A stretch of 64,000 nucleotides of DNA. Source: an uncultured Christensenella sp. (lineage in GTDB: Bacteria > Bacillota > Clostridia > Christensenellales > UBA3700). This document shows, in pieces, positions 44,549 through 53,356 of this stretch. Numbering within the stretch: the first letter of the stretch is position 1; every line of letters begins with the position of its first letter. The stretch covers positions 1-64,000 of the forward strand of contig CASDWJ010000028.1 in the NCBI GenBank assembly GCA_949284695.1, given 5' to 3'. The position numbers and the translations under genes are program-made. Under the pieces are notes generated by a model that ran no database searches, was not told the DNA's origin, and worked only from the letters and a program-made list of their open reading frames with translations.

Positions 44549-45531
44549 GAGCGGTCGATCTGTTGGTAAACGGTGTTGAAGATCCGGCGCCGGTATATCT
44601 TCTCAAAGGTACGGACGGGTACGTCCGACGCGAGGTTGTACGCGCTCTGCAGGAAACCGTTCCGCCCGAGGCGCGAGATATGTGTCTGGAGGAGTACGGG
44701 GACGACGACGATATATATACCGTGGTTGCCAATCTCAGTACGGTCAGCATGTTCGGCGGAAAGAAGGTCGTATATCTAAGACGGCAGAAAGATCTCAACG
44801 ACAGGGAGAAAAAACTGCTGAAAGAATACGTTTCCGACCCTGCTGATACGGCGATACTTCTCATAGATGACAAAGGGCAGAACTATATCGGGATTGTCGG
44901 CAAGTGCGTGATAGTGGATTGCGGCACGGTTACGGAGGCAGAAGCTAAGGCGTACGTAGGGTCTCTTATCAGAGACGCAGGCGCTTCTGCGGGAGACGCC
45001 GCATTGTCCAAGCTGTATTCTTATTGCGGAGGAGATCTCGGCAGGATAGTCGGCGAGGCGCAGAAATTGACGGCGTATGCCGAAGTCGGGCACGAGATAA
45101 CTGCAAACGACGTGGAGCAACTCGTCGCCGCCGACGTTGAATACAAGATGTTCGAAATGACGTCCGCGTTCACGGACGGGAAGGCGGAGCTGGCGCTTGC
45201 GATATTGTCCAACTTCAGGGAAAAAGGTGAGTCGCCTGTAAAGCTTCTATACTGGATAACCTCGGCGTACCGCAAGATCTTCCACATTGCGATAAGCGAG
45301 CTTAACGACGAAGAAGAAGCAAGGGCGCTCGACATGAGTGTCAGGGCGGTCGCTTTTAACAGGAGAATGATAGAACAACAGAAAAAGAGAATAGGAGGGT
45401 ACGTCGTCAGGCTCAAAGAGCTGGTCGGGTATCTGTACGAACTCGAATACAAATTCAAAAGCGGCGCGATAACCGACGAAAGCGCGCTTAATATGGCGGT
45501 CGCGAAGATTCTGACCGTTTACGTGAGGTGA
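44545..45531 (+). CDS. holA: DNA polymerase III delta subunit
   Basis: Clamp-loader subunit of 328 residues, with the HolA pattern PVYLLKGTDGYVRREVVRAL near the start, a Rossmann-like region (YLRRQKDLNDREKKLLKEY), the helical lid and the C-terminal collar (LAILSNFREKGESPVKLLYWITSAYRKI). I chose GTG 44545, six bases after GGAGG; its GTG overlaps the comEC stop TGA. comEC and holA adjacency is common in Bacillota, which supports both calls. Confidence 0.92.
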   Translation: MRAVDLLVNGVEDPAPVYLLKGTDGYVRREVVRALQETVPPEARDMCLEEYGDDDDIYTVVANLSTVSMFGGKKVVYLRRQKDLNDREKKLLKEYVSDPADTAILLIDDKGQNYIGIVGKCVIVDCGTVTEAEAKAYVGSLIRDAGASAGDAALSKLYSYCGGDLGRIVGEAQKLTAYAEVGHEITANDVEQLVAADVEYKMFEMTSAFTDGKAELALAILSNFREKGESPVKLLYWITSAYRKIFHIAISELNDEEEARALDMSVRAVAFNRRMIEQQKKRIGGYVVRLKELVGYLYELEYKFKSGAITDESALNMAVAKILTVYVR

Positions 45532-45563
45532 AAATGAATATTTTTATGGCAGGAGGCGGCACA

Positions 45564-46094
45564 ATGCAGAGAATGCCTTCCACTCCGCAATCGGTATTGC
45601 TTAGGCTGGGCACTTTTCTCGCGATAGCCGCGGGGAGCTGGTACTCGCTTCTGAAAAACTATGCGGCGCTGGGGCTCGGCGATTACGCTTCAATGCTTCA
45701 GACGGTCGGCAACAGCAGGCTGATGTTTGCGGTCAGTTATCTGATATTCGCCGCGATTCTCTATCTGCTGTATACTTTCTACGTAAGGATAGCTTACAAT
45801 TCGGTCGCTAGGCAGCTTTACTTTTTCGATGCGGCGATTTCGATATACGACTTCAGGCTGAGAGTCGATCTCGCGGCGATAACGGTCTGCGTTTTCAAAG
45901 CGCTGATATGCGTGCTGTATATGGCGTATCCGCTGTACGAGAGCGTGATCCGTGCGGCAGTTCATCCGCCGGTCGCGGCGATAGCGTTCGGCGGCGCGCT
46001 GTACGCGTTGATAATAAAGGCCGGGAAACAGAACAAAGAAGCGGTGATATGTTCGCTGTCGATACTGTTCTGTCTGCCGCTCCTGTTCGCGTGA
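45564..46094 (+). CDS. four-helix membrane protein of unknown function
   Basis: Product of 176 residues with about four hydrophobic helices (roughly residues 13-30, 45-65, 88-110, 118-140) and short charged loops. The start at 45564 has GGAGG seven bases upstream; an alternative ATG at 45534 is preceded by GAGGTG. It lies between holA and the M28-like gene in one transcription unit. I recognise no family. Confidence 0.72.
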   Translation: MQRMPSTPQSVLLRLGTFLAIAAGSWYSLLKNYAALGLGDYASMLQTVGNSRLMFAVSYLIFAAILYLLYTFYVRIAYNSVARQLYFFDAAISIYDFRLRVDLAAITVCVFKALICVLYMAYPLYESVIRAAVHPPVAAIAFGGALYALIIKAGKQNKEAVICSLSILFCLPLLFA

Positions 46095-46101
46095 GGTGAG
46101 T

Positions 46102-47592
46102 ATGAAGAAAAAGATTTTGACGACCTGTATCGCGTTATTTACGGTTTTTATTTGCGTATTCTTTGCGGCTTGCGGCGGCGCAGAGAGCATTGAAGTAAAG
46201 TCGGTCGCGTTGAAAAACAGCGTGAACGCGGCGCAACTGACAAAAGAGATCTGCGAGCAGTATCCCGAGCGCACGATGGGCACGGGCGACGACTATAAAT
46301 TCCTAGGCTATCTTGCAGAGAAGATGACTTCTTACGGATATCCCGCTGCGGAGCTTGAAAACGCGGGAGGATCTGACGATGCAGGCGAAGGAGGAGAACT
46401 GCTTGCAGACGCAGCGTCGGACGGCGCGTCTGTGACGGTCGAGAAATTCACTTTCGACAACATCTATACGGGCGCGACGGAGACGGGCTACAATCTTGTC
46501 TATTACGTTCCCGCGGCGGAAAGCACGGACAGAACGGTGCTTCTGCTTGCCGCTTACGACAACATCGCGGGTCTGGAGATCTCGTCACAGGACCTTATGA
46601 CGGGGCAGATCACAACTTCAAAGACGGGCGGCGAGGGCGCTTATTCCAACGCTACGGGCGTGGCGGTATTGCTCAAGATAGCCTCCGAACTGGCAGGAGA
46701 GGAGCTGCCGTATAATCTCGAAATAGCTTTCGTCGACTGCTCGGAGAACGAATGGGACGGCGCGAGACAGCGTGCGGCATATTATGCGGAAAAGAATTGT
46801 CCGTTCATCTGTCTCAACTTCAACAGACTGGGCGCAGGAGACTACACCTATATCTATTCGGACGAGACGGATCAGGCTTACAACGACTATTTTTACAGCG
46901 TAGTCGACAAGACGGATGACGGCGGAGTATTTGCAGAGATACCTTTCAACAAACAGACGGCGGACATCAGGTATACCGATGCGCAGAAGACGGAATACAG
47001 TCATTACGCGATGTACGGCGACAACCTGATGTTCAACGTGTTCGGGCTTGCGGTGGCGAGTTATGTGTCTTTCAACTGGTCGTCTTTCGAGAACCCGTTC
47101 TACACGGAGACCGAGGGATACGCAAATATTCTCGGCACGTCCGCAGATACCTACGCTACGGTCATAGAGCGTCTGGGCGGCGGAGAGAAAGGAGAGCAGG
47201 AACTGGAAAGAAGACTTGACGCGGTGGCGCTCAATGCGGTGACCGCTGTAAGCGCGCAAAACGCCGATACCCTTTTCGGCGCGGTCGCGGCGTCCGATCC
47301 CGCAAAAAGCGGCGACTATGCGGAGAATGCTGAAACCGCTTCGATGATAGTCAAGATCGTGCTTGTCGCGGCGGCGATCTGCTTTGCGCTGTGGCTGACC
47401 GTCAGGAGCAGGAGCGTACTCGTTCAGAAGCAGAAAGAGAAGATCGAGAAGCTGAGACGAGAGGCGACGGGCGCGACACCGCCTGCGGACGACGTATTCG
47501 ATATCGGCGGGGACAAAGACAGGGACGGCAACGATAAAAAAGACGACGGAAGCGGCGGAGGATCGGACGGAGACGTGTTCGAGGGATTCTGA
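46102..47592 (+). CDS. M28-like lipoprotein that has lost metal ligands
   Basis: Product of 496 residues. The signal peptide ends in a lipobox at Cys24 (FFAAC). The central ~300 residues follow the M28 aminopeptidase fold: YNLVYYVP, then VLLLAAYDNIAG, GAYSNATGVAVLLKIASEL, and IAFVDCSENEWDGARQ. Where the family has His-x-Asp, Asp and Glu-Glu ligands, here the first His is Ala and the second Asp is Ser, so it is likely a binding protein rather than a peptidase. A late helix (about 416-436) and an acidic Gly-rich tail follow. GAGGTG precedes the ATG. Confidence 0.75.
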   Translation: MKKKILTTCIALFTVFICVFFAACGGAESIEVKSVALKNSVNAAQLTKEICEQYPERTMGTGDDYKFLGYLAEKMTSYGYPAAELENAGGSDDAGEGGELLADAASDGASVTVEKFTFDNIYTGATETGYNLVYYVPAAESTDRTVLLLAAYDNIAGLEISSQDLMTGQITTSKTGGEGAYSNATGVAVLLKIASELAGEELPYNLEIAFVDCSENEWDGARQRAAYYAEKNCPFICLNFNRLGAGDYTYIYSDETDQAYNDYFYSVVDKTDDGGVFAEIPFNKQTADIRYTDAQKTEYSHYAMYGDNLMFNVFGLAVASYVSFNWSSFENPFYTETEGYANILGTSADTYATVIERLGGGEKGEQELERRLDAVALNAVTAVSAQNADTLFGAVAASDPAKSGDYAENAETASMIVKIVLVAAAICFALWLTVRSRSVLVQKQKEKIEKLRREATGATPPADDVFDIGGDKDRDGNDKKDDGSGGGSDGDVFEGF

Positions 47593-47612
47593 TAAAGGCT
47601 AAGCAAAACAAA

Positions 47613-47646
47613 GCGTTCTTTCTCGCGAAAGGGCGCTTTTTTGTTG
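47613..47646 (+). terminator. rho-independent terminator
   Basis: AAAGCG ... CGCTTT stem with GAAAG/CTTTC inside, then T run. Confidence 0.72.
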
Positions 47647-47779
47647 CAAATATTTTTTCGGAGACGCGCACGCTAATGTAAAATTTTATCGGAGAGGGCG
47701 TCTAAAAGTAATTTTCGCTTTAAAAACGCTTTATTTTTAATAAAAATTGTTATAGAATAAGAAAACAATGAGGTGGACA

Positions 47780-48664
47780 ATGTTGACGACTGCGTTAATT
47801 TCTACTGACATGAAGGATTATGTCGAGCATATCGGCTGGTGGAGCATCATCGATCTCGTGGTGCTCGTCGGCGTGCTGACCGTGATTCTGCTTTTCTTCA
47901 AGAAAAGGAACAGTCTCAAGCTGGCGATTTTTACGGTCGCTTATATTTTGCTGTACATCGTCGTCGTGTTCGCCGGCATTTATGCCGAAAAGATAAATCC
48001 CGACGTCAAAGGGTTTATGTATATCACCAAGCGGATAATGGATTTCGTGTCGGTATTTTTCATTGCCGCTTTCGCGGTGGTTTACCAGTCCGACCTCAAG
48101 GCTTTTTTCAACAAGATAGCGAGGACGCGCGACAAAAGTCAGGAATATGAATTCAGTTCTACCGACGACGAGCTGGTGAACAGTGCGGGACAGATAGTCA
48201 AGGCTTGCCAGAATATGGCGAAGAACGACGTCGGCGCGCTGATAATCATAGTCAGGACTTCTATATCTTCGCACATTCTCGAGACGGGTACGGAACTTAA
48301 CGCGGAGATATCCTCGGGACTTCTAGAGAGCATATTCAGCACAAAAGGACCTCTGCACGACGGCGCGGTCATTGTCAAGGGCAGCAGGCTTTTGTCTGCA
48401 GGTTGCTTCCTTCCGCTTTCGCAGGAAGTGGACATCGCAAAAGAACTGGGCACGCGTCACCGCGCGGCTATCGGCGTGACTGAGGAGAGCGACGTTTTCG
48501 CGATCGTCGTCAGCGAGGAAACGGGTATAATCAGCACCGTCGAAAAGGGCAAAATAAGAAGATATATGACTCCCGAAAAACTGTTCGAGCAGATAAAAGT
48601 CGCATACGGCATCACTCAGGACACGTCGGGCAGAGAAAAGAAAAGAGAGAACAGGTTTTTATGA
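47780..48664 (+). CDS. cdaA: diadenylate cyclase CdaA
   Basis: Membrane enzyme of 294 residues that makes c-di-AMP from two ATP. Three N-terminal helices (24-41, 47-67, 88-105) anchor it. The DisA_N catalytic domain spans about 125-280 with the catalytic motifs LHDGA (192-196) and TRHRAA (225-230) and SEETG after them. The start at 47780 follows GAGGTGG; an in-frame ATG at 47768 overlaps that site. The usual partners cdaR and glmM are not next to it; a DUF1015 gene overlaps the stop codon instead. Confidence 0.95.
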   Translation: MLTTALISTDMKDYVEHIGWWSIIDLVVLVGVLTVILLFFKKRNSLKLAIFTVAYILLYIVVVFAGIYAEKINPDVKGFMYITKRIMDFVSVFFIAAFAVVYQSDLKAFFNKIARTRDKSQEYEFSSTDDELVNSAGQIVKACQNMAKNDVGALIIIVRTSISSHILETGTELNAEISSGLLESIFSTKGPLHDGAVIVKGSRLLSAGCFLPLSQEVDIAKELGTRHRAAIGVTEESDVFAIVVSEETGIISTVEKGKIRRYMTPEKLFEQIKVAYGITQDTSGREKKRENRFL

Positions 48665-49854
48665 TAATAGACAGAGCGCAATTTCTCGTACCGTCCGCAG
48701 ACGTAGACAAGACGCGTTGGGCGGTCATCGCGTGCGATCAGTTCACTTCGCAGCGCGATTACTGGAGCAGGCTCGCAGCCGAGGTCAACGGCGCGCCGAG
48801 TACGCTTTCTTTGATATATCCCGAAGTATATCTCAAGGACGGAGACAAGGAGAGTCGCATAGCGGCTATCCGCGCCGCAATGGAGAAATACGCGACCGAC
48901 GGCACGCTGACGCCCGTCGAAGGCGTAATCCTCGTGGACAGGAAGATATCGGACGGCAGACACAGGATAGGTCTCGTCGCCGCGCTCGATCTCGAGGAAT
49001 ACGAGTTTACGCCCGTCAACGACGCGCACGTCAAGGCGACGGAGCGCACGGTCGAGGAGAGACTTCCCGCGCGCATAGAAGTCAGAGAAGGCGCTTCTCT
49101 CGAGTGTTCGCACGTAATGCTGCTGACTCAGATAGGAGATCTGGTCAAAGAGGAACTCGAAAAGAGACGCGGCGATACACCGCTTTACGATTTCGATCTG
49201 AATATGAACGGAGGCAGACTGACGGGTTATCTCGTCAGGGACTGCGGCGAGCTTCTTGCAAAACTCGAGGAGCTGACGCAAAAGGCAAGCGACAAGGTAC
49301 GCTACGCCGTAGGCGACGGCAATCACTCTCTCGCGACCGCAAAGCGTTGCTGGGAGAAGATCAGAGAGACCCTTTCTGCAGAAGCACAAAAGACGCACCC
49401 CGCGCGTTACGCGACGGTCGAGGTAGTCGACATATACGACGAGTCGCTCGACTTCGAGCCGATACACAGAGTGCTTTTCGGCGCGGACGAAAAGGCGATA
49501 GAATACCTTGCGGAAAACTGCGGCGGAAACACGGCGGTAAAAGCGGTATATAAGGGCAAGGAGTACCTCGTGCCCGTCCGCGAAAACAGTTCGGACGCGA
49601 TCGCCGACCTGCAGAACGCGATAGACGCATACATTGCGGCGCACCCCGAAGTCTCTGTGGACTACGTGCACGGCGACGGCTATACCGCGGAGATCGCGGA
49701 GAAGAACGGAGCGGTCGCGCTGTTCATGCCCACGGTCAGCAAAGACACCCTGTTCGATTATGTCGCGAGAAGGGGAGTTTTGCCCCGCAAGTCCTTCAGC
49801 ATGGGCAATGCCGAGGACAAGCGCTATTATTACGAAACAAAAAAGATAAAATAA
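48661..49854 (+). CDS. DUF1015-family protein
   Basis: Soluble protein of 397 residues. Typical DUF1015 blocks are RWAVIACDQFTSQRDYW, LSLIYPEVY, RHRIGLVAALDLE, YAVGDGNHSLATAKRCWE and HPARYATVEVVDIYD. The middle GDGNHSLATAK stretch resembles a nucleotide or hydrolase site, but the family has no established function. The ATG overlaps the cdaA stop (ATGA), so the two proteins are made together; a link to c-di-AMP metabolism is conjecture. Confidence 0.9.
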   Translation: MIIDRAQFLVPSADVDKTRWAVIACDQFTSQRDYWSRLAAEVNGAPSTLSLIYPEVYLKDGDKESRIAAIRAAMEKYATDGTLTPVEGVILVDRKISDGRHRIGLVAALDLEEYEFTPVNDAHVKATERTVEERLPARIEVREGASLECSHVMLLTQIGDLVKEELEKRRGDTPLYDFDLNMNGGRLTGYLVRDCGELLAKLEELTQKASDKVRYAVGDGNHSLATAKRCWEKIRETLSAEAQKTHPARYATVEVVDIYDESLDFEPIHRVLFGADEKAIEYLAENCGGNTAVKAVYKGKEYLVPVRENSSDAIADLQNAIDAYIAAHPEVSVDYVHGDGYTAEIAEKNGAVALFMPTVSKDTLFDYVARRGVLPRKSFSMGNAEDKRYYYETKKIK

Positions 49855-49882
49855 CCAAATAACCAACGAGAGGAATATTCTT

Positions 49883-51199
49883 ATGGCAGTCAAAGTTGTT
49901 AAATTCGGCGGCACGTCCATGGCGGACGCGGGCGCTATCAATCAGGTCGCAGATATAGTCAAGAGCGATCCGGAGAGGAGATACGTCGTCGTATCCGCTC
50001 CCGGCAAGAGATTTTCGGGCGACACCAAGGTCACCGATCTTCTGTACGCGTGCTATCACGATCTTGAGATAAACGGAGAGTGCTCTGCGACTTTCGCTAA
50101 GATACGCGAGAGATTCGAGGGCATCGTCAAGGATCTCGGGCTTGATCTCGATATGAAGCCCGTGCTCGACGAAGTCGAGAAAAAGATGGTCGTCAACTAT
50201 TCGGTAGACTACTGCGCGTCCAGAGGCGAGTACCTCAGCGCTATCGTTCTTGCGAAAAAGCTCGGCTTCGAGTTCATCGACGCAGAAAAGATAATGCTTT
50301 TCGACGACAACGGAAATTTCCTTTCGGAACAGACCAACGAGCTGGTTGCCAAGACGCTCAAGGACGTCAAATACGCGGTAATCCCCGGCTTCTACGGCGC
50401 GGACGCGACGGGCAGTATCCACACGTTCAGCCGCGGCGGATCTGATATCACGGGAGCGGTCGTGGCGCGTGCGGCAAACGCGGAAATTTACGAAAACTGG
50501 ACGGACGTGGACGGCTTTATGTCCGCAGACCCCAGAATCGTCGAGAACCCGACCATCATCAAAAAGCTCTCCTATAAAGAGCTGCGCGAGCTTGCCTACA
50601 TGGGCGCCAACGTGCTTCACCCCGAGGCGGTTTTCCCCGTCAAGGCGAGCGGCATTCCCATCAATATCCGCAATACGTTCAATCCTCAGGCTCCCGGCAC
50701 GATGATCGTCGCAGAGGTCGAGGAAGAAGAATTCAACAAGCGCCAGATCACGGGCGTAGCCGGCAAGAAGGGTTACAGCATAATATTCATAGAGAAAGAA
50801 CTGATGAACAGCGAGCTGGGCTTCGGCAGGAGAGTGTTGTCCGTACTCGAGTATTACAACATTCTGTTCGAGCATATGCCCAGCGGCATCGGCACCCTCA
50901 GCATCGTCGTCTCCGACAACGAACTCGCAGGCAAAGAGGACGTCGTGATAGAGCGTATACGCAATATCGTCAAGCCCGACAGCATTGAGATCAAGTCAGG
51001 CATTTCACTGATATCCACGGTCGGTCACGGTATGTCTTTCCGTCCCGGTACCGCGGCAAAACTTTGCGAAGCTCTCGCAAAAGCCAATATCAATATCCGT
51101 ATGATAGATCAAGGCTCCAGCGAGCTGAATATCATCGTCGCCGTCGCAACGCAGGACTACGAAAAGGCGGTCAATGCGATATATCATGCTTTCGCTTAG
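49883..51199 (+). CDS. lysC: aspartate kinase
   Basis: Enzyme of 438 residues for the first step of Lys, Met and Thr synthesis. The kinase domain starts VKFGGTSMAD (6-14) and includes SRGEYLSAIVLAKKLG, FYGADATGSIHTFSRGGSD and the DG/DP segment WTDVDGFMSADPRIV. Two ACT domains follow from about 300 (GKKGYSIIFIEKEL; STVGHGMSFRPGTAAKLCEAL), the site of feedback control. GAGAGGA lies nine bases before the ATG. A terminator hairpin follows that is then repeated twice downstream. Confidence 0.95.
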   Translation: MAVKVVKFGGTSMADAGAINQVADIVKSDPERRYVVVSAPGKRFSGDTKVTDLLYACYHDLEINGECSATFAKIRERFEGIVKDLGLDLDMKPVLDEVEKKMVVNYSVDYCASRGEYLSAIVLAKKLGFEFIDAEKIMLFDDNGNFLSEQTNELVAKTLKDVKYAVIPGFYGADATGSIHTFSRGGSDITGAVVARAANAEIYENWTDVDGFMSADPRIVENPTIIKKLSYKELRELAYMGANVLHPEAVFPVKASGIPINIRNTFNPQAPGTMIVAEVEEEEFNKRQITGVAGKKGYSIIFIEKELMNSELGFGRRVLSVLEYYNILFEHMPSGIGTLSIVVSDNELAGKEDVVIERIRNIVKPDSIEIKSGISLISTVGHGMSFRPGTAAKLCEALAKANINIRMIDQGSSELNIIVAVATQDYEKAVNAIYHAFA

Positions 51200-51213
51200 T
51201 AGGGGGCACCAAA

Positions 51214-52305
51214 AATTTATCTGCTAAATCAAAGGACTGCCGTAGGGCGGTCCTTTTCATATACGCAGAATTTTCGGTTCCCCCTACGATACCCCCTCCG
51301 ACTTTTCGCAAGGGCAACCAAAACCGCTACGCTTAATCGTCGCAAGCTCCTCATATACGCTGCGGTTTATGTTTTCCCTTACGTTATCCCTTCCAGACAA
51401 AAAATCTCGCCCCGACTCGACTTTTTGCAAGGTACTTTCGGCAAAAAGCGCGGTTTTTGCCGAAAGGGAATTATGTTTTAGCTTGGATATTAAGCGTGGT
51501 TTTTGCCGAAAGGATGATAATTGCAAATAGAACTATAAAGCCGATATTTCACCGAGAGGTGAATGACTTTTAATTTTGCTGAAAGAAAATTTCATATTTA
51601 TCTGATCAACGGCGAATTTATCTGCTAAATCAAAGGACTGCAGTAGGGTGGTCCTTTTCATATACGCAGAATTTTTGTTTCCCCCTACGATACCCCTCCG
51701 ACTTTTCGCAAGGGACACCAAAACCGCTACGCTTAATCGTCGCGAGCTCCTCATATACGCTGCGGTTTGTGTTTTCCCTTACGTTATCCCTTCCAGACAA
51801 AAAGTCTCGCCCCGACTCGACTTTTTGCAAGGTACTTTCGGCAAAAAGCGTGGTTTTTGCCGAAAGGGAATAATGTTTTAGCTTGGATATTAAGCGTGGT
51901 TTTTGCCGAAAGGATGATAATTGCAAATAGAACTATAAAGCTGATATTTTACCGAGAGGTGAATGACTTTTAATTTTGCTGAAAGAAAATTTCATATTTA
52001 TCTGATCAACGGCGAATTTATCTGCTAAATCAAAGGACTGCCACAAGGCGGTCCTTTTCATATACGCAGAATTTTCGGTTCCCCCTACGGACTTTTCGCA
52101 AGGGACACCAAAACCGCTACGCTTAATCGTCGCAAGCTCCTCATATACGCTGCGGTTTATGTTTTCCCTTACGTTATCCCTTCCAGACAAAATGTCTCGC
52201 CCCGACTCGACTTTTTGCAAGGTACTTTCGGCAAAAAGCGCGGTTTTTGCCGAAAGGGAATAATGTTTTAGCTTGGATATTAAGCGTGGTTTTTGCTGAA
52301 AGAAA
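51214..52305. repeat. three tandem ~400 bp noncoding repeats
   Basis: Units begin at 51214, 51615 and 52015 with AATTTATCTGCTAAATC. Each holds a terminator-like AAAGGACTGC/GCGGTCCTTT hairpin, CATATACGCAG phrases and a perfect 13 bp stem CTTTCGGCAAAAA / TTTTTGCCGAAAG (51435-51466 in the first). Unit 3 lacks 13 bases near its start and most of its last ~100 bases, apparently by recombination between TTTTGCYGAAAG copies. Minus-strand frames in the units shift between copies, so I do not call genes. Confidence 0.9.
51231..51257 (+). terminator. terminator of lysC (first of three repeated copies)
   Basis: AAAGGACTGCC / GGCGGTCCTTT hairpin followed by T; near-identical hairpins at 51632 and 52032. 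Confidence 0.85.
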
Positions 52306-52450
52306 ATCTGTTTTACATAGCAGTAAAACATGGTTTTCGTTAAAAGACATGGTATGCTTTTTTGTGAATAGTTTTCCCAAAAAAATTATTTGCAAAGACA
52401 TTGCTTTTGTAGCAATTATGCGTTTTCCACTGTATACAGAGAAGAATTGA

Positions 52451-52473
52451 TTTTACCAAGTTTTTTGGTAAAA
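52451..52473. repeat. 23 bp palindrome, copy 2
   Basis: TTTTACCAA-GTTTT-TTGGTAAAA; arms identical to 27994-28016. Confidence 0.88.
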
Positions 52474-52654
52474 CGCGAAGATTATTCTTTAAGGTGCGAC
52501 ATTTTTACCGTATGCCAATACCGCTTTTTGACTTTACAATTGCTTGTGAAAAGTAAGGCGATATGTGCTTGCCAAAACAAAAATTCACATACGGCATTTT
52601 AACGCTTTCCCAGTATAATGGGACTGGGCAATGTGTCATACTAAAAATGAAATG

Positions 52655-52678
52655 ATTAACCGTGTTTTTTGGTAAAAT
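52655..52678. repeat. 23 bp palindrome, degraded copy
   Basis: TTAACC on the left, intact TTTTTTGGTAAAATC on the right. Confidence 0.6.
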
Positions 52679-52840
52679 CCATTTACTGCACTATTTAACG
52701 TCGCGATGCTCTATCTGATTTATATATTGTAGGGATACGGTTGACTTCAGGTTTTTTGACCTATAACAGGTCTTTCGACCTAACTACACAAAAAGCAGTC
52801 GTGCGTCATAAAGGTTTTCCCGTATAATGGAAAGGGTGGA

Positions 52841-52863
52841 TTTTACCAAGTTTTTTGGTAAAA
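52841..52863. repeat. 23 bp palindrome, copy 3
   Basis: Identical to 52451-52473; CCCGTATAATGG lies 15 bases upstream. Confidence 0.88.
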
Positions 52864-53036
52864 CGCGCGTTGCCAGTAAAAGTACGATATCAACGCTTTA
52901 TATCAAAAGAATTTTTCGATATAATAAAATTGATTATTGTTATTTTGAAAGGAAAACCGTTTACAGAATACCGTAAGAAAGAAAATTTATGTTGAATTTA
53001 TACTCACTTTGTACGGAATACCGTAAAGAGGTTGCT

Positions 53037-53270
53037 ATGACGCTCAATCAGGCTGTTATAAAAAGAATAGAGGAAATATGCGAGGAGACGGACAGAAGCG
53101 TTTGCGATATATGTCTGTCGGCGGGTTTGACTCCGTCCACGGTGTACGAATTGCTTTACGGAAGTACTAAGCAACCCGGAATAATTACGACAAAACTTTT
53201 CTGCGAAGGTGCGGGGAATAAAATAAAAGAGTTTTTCGACAGAGATTATTTTGACGATTTAGAGGATTGA
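53037..53270 (+). CDS. XRE-family helix-turn-helix regulator
   Basis: Product of 77 residues starting MTLNQAVIKRIEEICEE; the HTH runs through VCDICLSAGLTPSTVYELLYG, followed by TKQPGIITTKLFCEGAGNKIKEFFD, a form common in Bacillota small XRE regulators. The start at 53037 follows AAGAGG; an upstream in-frame ATG at 52989 has none. It is the first gene after the spaced palindromes, which could be its operators, but no direct evidence links them. Confidence 0.85.
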   Translation: MTLNQAVIKRIEEICEETDRSVCDICLSAGLTPSTVYELLYGSTKQPGIITTKLFCEGAGNKIKEFFDRDYFDDLED

Positions 53271-53356
53271 CGGCAGTAAGTTGCCTTTTTTGTGACGGAT
53301 AAAACGTCGTTTGCGTATAAGCGCCGCTTGGGTATTCAGACCCGATGCGGCGGTCA

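Larger units (their letters stand above)
52306..53036. other. AT-rich noncoding region with three spaced palindromes
   Basis: Palindromes at 52451, 52655 (degraded) and 52841, each preceded by a TTTTCC or TTTCCC phrase, and at the last two also by TATAATGG. AGGTTTTTTGACCT and AGGTCTTTCGACCT sit near 52759-52787. GAATACCGTAA occurs twice just before the XRE gene. No gene seen before 53037. Confidence 0.6.

Noticed and set aside
51284..52331. Three minus-strand frames of 80-130 residues in the tandem repeats
   Set aside because: The frames share a start but break differently in each copy, so they follow the DNA repeat and not a protein.
52451..52863. CRISPR-like array of spaced palindromes
   Set aside because: Spacing is about 200 bases, copies are few and unequal, and no cas gene is present.
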